Shown here in pieces: positions 58,331 to 64,000 of a DNA stretch of 64,000 bases (position 1 is its first letter; each line of letters begins with the position of its first letter). Source of the DNA: Muscardinus avellanarius. Taxonomy: Eukaryota; Chordata; Mammalia; Rodentia; Gliridae. A program made the position numbers and the translations under genes. The stretch covers positions 25,150,300 to 25,214,299 of the forward strand of contig OY726560.1 in assembly GCA_963383645.1 (NCBI GenBank), read 5' to 3'. Below the pieces are notes generated by a model that saw only the letters and a program-made list of their open reading frames with translations, ran no database searches and was not told where the DNA came from.

Positions 58331-58974
58331 ACTTTTTGAGAAAGCTAATAAACAGGTCACGTTGAGGCTTTGTATTCCATTTTAGAGGTCAGAGAACCAT
58401 CCTGAGGAGTTTATCCAGTATAGATATGCAAATTATACATGCAAAGACAGGCAGATACAGCAGATTGAATCTAACTGTGACCGGTGCCATTCCAGTACCA
58501 TTGCAAACACAAAAATCCACATTTTACCTTCTACATCTCAGCCAAACTCACCATTACTTAATAGGTTGCAGTGTCGAGGAAAAGTATGCCAGGTGTTACC
58601 ATCAATGAAGGGTGTCTTATCACTCTATGGTCCATGAACTGAACTATTTTTGAATCCCATACTGATTAAGTTCCAGAGTATTTCTTGTAATAATGATCTC
58701 AGTCTCCATTTCTCCAAAAAAGATAAAAAGCCCAGAAAAAAAGTTTTTTTTTTTTTTCACAGCTGTTTTCTTTTGGAAAGAACCTTCCAGAATGGAGTCA
58801 GAAAATAGACTGATTGAAATGAGGAATAAAGGAAAGCTTATCTGACCGTGTTCTATCCAGCTGATCACTAATGTGGACATCTGAGCCTTCATCCCACCAG
58901 GAGTTCCCTGAGAAGTAGTGCAGCACGCTGCAGCACCAACTGTAAGGAAGACTGAGGGGCCTGGAAGGTGACTT

Positions 58975-59405
58975 CTATTTTATTTTAAATTTTAATAGAC
59001 TTTGTCTTTTAGCACAACATGGGGTTCACAGAAAATGGAGTGGAAATGAGAGCTTTCTTGTACATCCCCTCCTGCCCTCCTGAATGACATCCTCCATTAT
59101 TGATATCTCCCACCAGAGCTATGCATTTGTTACAACTGATAAATTCACATTGTCACATCATTATCACGTTGAGCTCATAGTTTCTGTCGAGGATTACTCT
59201 TGGTGCTGCCCATTCTGAGTTGAGCCAAATGCATACGGAGATGTCCCCTTCATTACAACTTCACACAGAGAAAGTTTTACTTCCACAAAAGCATCTGTGT
59301 TCTGCATAATTCATCTCTCTCCTCTAGGTCCCGGAAACCACTGATCTTTGTTTCTGTCTCCATAAGTTTGCTTTGTGCAAAATGTCGGAGTGATTCCTTT
59401 TTTGG
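58975..59405 (-). mobile_element. L1ME-type 3' UTR fragment
   Basis: CATTTGTTACAACTGATAAA, CACATCATTATCACGTTGAG, GATTACTCTTGGTGCTGCCC and AACCACTGATCTTTGTTTCT are in the order of the inverted old L1 3' UTR. Confidence 0.75.
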
Positions 59406-59623
59406 AGAATGAGTTTTATGAAGAGGATGATGAAGAAGTATGAGTTAAAGTATACTTGAATCTATAATGATATGATTGGTGTCAGTTGTGAAAAAGGTTA
59501 CCAAGGAAGGACGCCAGGCTGCAATGTCAAAATATTTTTCAGTGATATGTTTAAAATTATAATGTCTATTTATCCAAATTGTTTGGTGAAAAAGGATGAC
59601 TGAATCAAGAATTAGAATCAGGG

Positions 59624-59690
59624 CTGGGTATGTAGCTCAGTGGTATAGCACTTGATTAATATGGTCAGGGCCCTGGTTTCTATAGTGCAT
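59624..59690 (+). mobile_element. ID-like (tRNA-derived) SINE
   Basis: GGGCTGGGTATGTAGCTCAG and TGGTATAGCACTTGATTAAT carry the A box of an ID element without a B1-like head. The 3' part is diverged. Confidence 0.75.
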
Positions 59691-59749
59691 GTGCATGCAT
59701 GTGCATGCACACATATGCGCATGCGCGCCCCCCCACACACACACACACA
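59682..59749. repeat. Alternating purine-pyrimidine tract
   Basis: TGCATGTGCATGCATGTGCA, CACATATGCGCATGCGCG and a (CA)n run, broken only by a short C-run. Confidence 0.9.
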
Positions 59750-59759
59750 AATTAGAACT

Positions 59760-62200
59760 GGGAAAGCCTAGTCTCTTCTGATTTCTTGTATTTTTTATTT
59801 TTCTCATTTTTCTGTCTGTTTTTACTTTCTTGAGTAACATTGCTCCCTAGAAAAGTAATGTATGCCACATAAGTAATAGTCTAGTAGCCTTGTATAAAAA
59901 AAAGTAAAAAAAAAACAGATGGAATTAATCTTAACAATGCACTTTATTTAATCCAAGTATATCCAAAATATGATTTCACTATGTAACCAATACAAAAATT
60001 ATTAATGAGATATTTTACATTCTTTTCTTGCTAAATCTTTAAAATCTGAGGTGTATTTCACATTTGCAGTATTGCAGTTTGGACAGGCTTCTTTGTGTAT
60101 GCTCAAGAATCATGTGTGGCTAGTGGCTAACATACTGGATGCACAGTCTAGAATGTCCTTAGTATGTTCCCAGCTTGATTAATATCTACTCACTTTCAAA
60201 CTACCTAAATTATCACCGCTTCTGAGGAGTTTGTGTAGTCCTGCCTTTTTTATTTCTCATCCCTTACAGATTTCCAATGAAAACAACAATAAACAATTGT
60301 GCAGCCCTTCCATGTGTTATTAATTTACTTTGTACTGACACCAGTCATGACAGTTAACATCCTGATTTGCAATTCCCTGTTAACTTATCTAGCAAAAATT
60401 GTGTCCTTCATCCAGAATCTCCCTAACATTTCAAAAAATTAAACAATTGAGCGGATTCAATATAACAATGGGAAGCTAATACATATACATATAGTGAGAC
60501 TAGGTCCCTAAAGCAAGCTTTATAAATACAAGATAGGAGGAATGTGGTTTAGAATAAGCCCACTTGAATAAGATTTAAGGACCTTCGATTTAATTATTGA
60601 TTTTGTAGGAGAAAATATCAGAATTATACTACTTGAAAAACAGATATACCCTAAGTCTGTCTTAATAAATGTGGCAAATAAAGGGAAAAATAAGAGCTGG
60701 GATTCCCTTTCAGCTGGTCAGACCACATGTGGAACATTTGGTCATCCCATTTTGGGAAAGATGCAAACAAACTCCGAAGAGGGAATGACTTAAGCCATGT
60801 CACGTAAGCAGTGGGCTTAAGGAACTGAGGATGTTTAGACAGAAATGAGAATGATCCCTAAAAGTAGCATACCTTCAACTATTTGAAGGACTATCACATA
60901 GGAGATATACTCAACTTAGGGGCTTCTAAGAAATTAAAATCAGATTTACTAATGTAAGCTATACAGACTCCTGTTTCACCAATATATAAGCAAGTAACTT
61001 TTGTAACAAAATTTAAAATGATTCTTGAACATATAGGAGGTACTTAAAAATATTTGAATGAATTAATAAATTAAGTCAAATAATAATTGACTCTTTGGCA
61101 GATAGGAGACATTTTTCTCTGCAAGTTACTCAAGTACATGCTGGATAATAACTAGGAAATGTTATAGTAGGGACAGATGGTGAGAATAGATGCATTCTAT
61201 GTTTCCTCTAAGCCATAAATTCTTCTTTTCAATAATTCTATTCACTTTAAAGAAAAAAACAGCCTTGCTTTTAAAACAAGTCAGTGTTGACCATGTACAT
61301 AGCTAGTCATGTATCAGTCATAAAAAACTTTCCAGCCAAAATAATAATGTCATTTTCCCTTGAGCAATTATTGCTAGGTTTCTGCTTTCTGAAGACTCCG
61401 TTGGTTAAGGAAAGTTTGTAATCAGTGTTTTCAGGATACATTTTGGGGTATGAAGCAAACCTTACCAAAAATGTATTATTCCTCAGTTATTTTTAGCTAT
61501 TAGTCATGAAACAACATAGGTGCCCAGATGAATTCCCTGGGTATATCACAATGAAGCCTCTGCCTCTGAAAGCTCTGAGTCTAGATTGAGACAAATGCAT
61601 AACAGGAAACCTGAGCTTTACCACAAGAAGATGAATGGGCATGGCTGACGCCTTAATGTAAGACTTCTTCCAGACAATTAGGCTTTATTTATTCAGAAAG
61701 CGTCAACCAAAATGCAGCTCAGGACATATTTTACTCCTCTAAAAACTTTAACAACCAGCATAGCTGCTGTTGCTTTGAATGCATGGAATTTGCTCTGAGA
61801 TTTAGAAGTGTTCCTTTTGCCTTCATCTTTTTTATCCTCAACCAAGAAATGTAAGAGCTTCTGGTGTTCCCAGCCTAGGGTACAGGCACATGATTAGGAC
61901 ATTGTTCTTGCCCTAAATAGAACTTATATTTAGAAAAGGCAAAATATACCAACATGAAACGCAGACTGAACATTAACCACAGTGCCTGTATTGAGTAATA
62001 AATTTAAATCTCCAAAATATATTGTTCTCAGCTGGTATTTTATAATGTAAACATTGGTTTCAGACAGACCCTAGTTTGAAAGTCAGCTCTACCACTTATT
62101 TGACCTTGGCCAGTTCTTCCTACTTTTCTCCTTCCCATTTTTTGCAGAGAAAAAATTCAAATATATAAAGTGCTGTTTTAGGTGATAAGGGGGTGAACTC
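59760..62200. other. Non-coding stretch
   Basis: AT-rich. No gene was recognised. A MIR-like piece is possible near 62060-62125. Confidence 0.5.
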
Positions 62201-62203
62201 AAT

Positions 62204-62385
62204 CAGGAGTGGGCAAACTGAGTCTATGAAGGGCAAGATACTAGGTACTTTGGGCTTGGCAGACTGCATGATCTCCATCATGACTTTGCTATCATAGCAA
62301 CTAAACCACTGTGGACAATATGTGCAGGAACGACTGTGGACAAATTTTAATAATTTTATTTATGAAAACACATTAGCAGGCCTAT
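62204..62385. mobile_element. hAT-type DNA transposon remnant
   Basis: CAGGAGTGGGCAAACTGAGT and TTTTATTTATGAAAACACAT belong to the family of the element at 43505, in the opposite orientation. Confidence 0.6.
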
Positions 62386-62469
62386 AATTTACCAACTCTA
62401 GATGATATAGCAAGATCTCTGAAGATCCTGAAATCAGAATGATTATCAAAGAACTCAGAAAATATTCTT

Positions 62470-62696
62470 TTTTTTTTTTTTTTTTTTTTTTTGCAGGTCT
62501 GGGGATGGAACCCAGGGGCATTTGACCTCCGAGCTACATTCCCTGCCCTATTTTTATTCTTTATTTTGAAACCGGGTCTCACTGAGTTGCAGAGGGCCTC
62601 ACTAAGTAGCTGAGGCTGTCCGCGAACCTCGATCCTCCAGGTCTCAGCCTCCCGAATGCTGGGATTACAAGCGTGCGCCACCACGCCCGGCTTCAA
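62470..62696 (-). mobile_element. Composite SINE with TSD
   Basis: A 22-23 nt T-run, GGTCTGGGGATGGAACCCAG and GCGTGCGCCACCACGCCCGG. AAAATATTCTT flanks it at 62459-62469 and 62697-62707. Confidence 0.95.
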
Positions 62697-62709
62697 AAAA
62701 TATTCTTGA

Positions 62710-64000
62710 TGAGGAGAGGAAGTGTTTTCCGTGGTTTATTATGGATTTTATTTCCCATAAAAGTTAAACTTGCCCAAAGTATGGAGAATCAATTTGTACT
62801 GCAAGATTTTACTAGATAAAAAATATCAATCTTTCTGCCCTGTTGTCTGAGAGCCAGTCATTTTCAACTCTTTTGGTGATTCTTCCATCACTAACCTCAT
62901 ATATCTAAATATTGTTTCTATTTGATTTTCCAGGCTTCAGGCACTAGTTCTTGACTTTCTACTATGGGTGACGGGGATCCCCACCCTTTCCCCACTTCCC
63001 AGTGCCCACTTCCTCTCACTTACCCTGTCTCCCATCATAGTTACATCTCTATTTTGTTAGATTAACATTTGGTATTTACATGATTATAACTAAATGAGAG
63101 AGTCATTCTTGAATCATAGAGTAAACCATGGTTACTTCATTTTATTTGGTAGAACATTTGTTTTTTTTTCTGGATTTATTAAGTTTCTTTTTTCATTCTT
63201 TTCTTGATTCTTCATATTGTATTTAATTACAGATTCATCCCTAACCTTTTTGGTAGATATCTAATTATCTTCATAAGGCATTCACATGCATCAGATGCTC
63301 TAAAGATCTTATCTCCCTGAAGATAAGATGGTCCACAGCTTGAGAAGCAGCTCTCTATTCATCAGAATTACTCAGAGGGTTTATTCTAATACATATTTCT
63401 TGGCCACAATCCTAAAGATCCAGGTGTTTTGAGATAGGGCTGTGGAATTTGCATTTGTAATCAATGTGCGGGTGATGTTGATGCTGCTTTCTGCACCATC
63501 ATTTGAGAAAAATTGGGTAGCACAAGCCAAGAGTCTTTGTCCTGCTATGGTCCAGACTGGATGAATTCTACATAAGACACAGCCACCAACACTAAGATTT
63601 CTCTCCACCAGCATCTTCAGAATTTCCATGGCTTTTCTCTGGTGTTGCTGCTGAAAAGTCCAAAACCATTCTGAATCCTGATCCTACGCGTGTGACTCTC
63701 AGACATCAGTGCCTGGTTTTGCTGAATCACGTATCATACTGTTTATGTATTTTACTTTCCCTGTGTGTGAGCTAATTCTAGTGAAAGGTCAACATCTTAC
63801 TCATCTATATGTTCCCCATGTCTGGCACATAGAAACACTCTGAGCAGCATGCTTGGCTAGTGACTTTCTCCATAGATTTTTATAAAAACATCTCTGTTCT
63901 CAGTAGTCTGAGGAGGAGTCTTTTAACAAGTATTTCCATATGTAGAAACAGATTTGACTAAATTTTGCATCCTCCTTTTATCCTATTAAGACTGCCTTAT
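62710..64000. other. Non-coding stretch with a MER5-like element
   Basis: 63330-63490 reads like MER5 (TCAGAATTACTCAGAGGGTT, AATTTGCATTTGTAATCAAT). No gene was recognised. Confidence 0.5.

Noticed and set aside
59636..59690. Possible tRNA gene (TAGCTCAGTGGTATAGC)
   Set aside because: Only the A-box half is tRNA-like; the rest cannot fold as a tRNA. It is an ID-type SINE.
62382..62696. 104-codon minus-strand ORF
   Set aside because: Starts inside the composite SINE head; SINE-derived text.

Overview
The window is nuclear DNA from a placental mammal, most likely a rodent of the squirrel-related (sciuromorph) group. The evidence is the repeat content. There are many copies of a composite SINE with a 7SL/B1-like head and a tRNA-like (ID-type) tail. 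There are L1 3' ends finishing in a 'TGCACCAAT(A)AAA'-type sequence, which I recall from squirrel-type L1s, and a background of older mammalian repeats (MIR, L2, L1M, MaLR, hAT-Charlie/MER5 and Tigger-like). The species cannot be fixed from the sequence alone.

The window is almost entirely intergenic or deep-intronic. The only convincing protein-coding sequence is at 39656-40357(+). It is an intact, intronless 233-codon RAB12-like open reading frame. It lies in a full processed retrocopy with a 24-nt 5' leader, about 1.05 kb of 3' UTR, an AATAAA signal, a 14-nt poly(A) and a perfect 17-bp target-site duplication (TSD). It is therefore a young L1-mobilised retrogene, not the parental multi-exon RAB12 locus. 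No exon of any other gene, tRNA, rRNA or snRNA gene was recognised.

Layout: 1-8 kb is AT-rich sequence with MIR, (TC)n, degraded SINEs and an L1M piece. 8-20 kb has many SINEs with attached microsatellites, a nested SINE pair at 11.8-12.2 kb and a truncated L1 end at 16.9-17.4 kb. 24.08-27.43 kb is a composite L1. On the minus strand it has an L1 5' UTR with two related ~250-bp monomers, a broken ORF1 and an L1 3' end. Where ORF2 should be there is an older plus-strand L1M ORF2 segment carrying a palindrome/tandem expansion and a young SINE. 28-39 kb is mostly old repeats and unannotated sequence, including a perfect 11-bp hairpin at 27976-28005 and a Tigger-like element at 31.2 kb. 39.6-41.4 kb is the RAB12 retrogene. 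42-64 kb has SINEs, hAT, MaLR, L2 and L1ME remnants and long microsatellites, the largest being a ~175-bp pyrimidine array at 56.74 kb grown from a SINE tail.

The common theme is L1-driven retrotransposition: L1 copies, SINEs and the RAB12 retrocopy all carry its signs (TSDs, A-rich tails). No operon-like or defence-like system is present. The most interesting items are the intact retrogene, the composite L1, the palindrome-seeded expansion, and a young SINE subfamily that combines an intact Pol III B box with an internal deletion.
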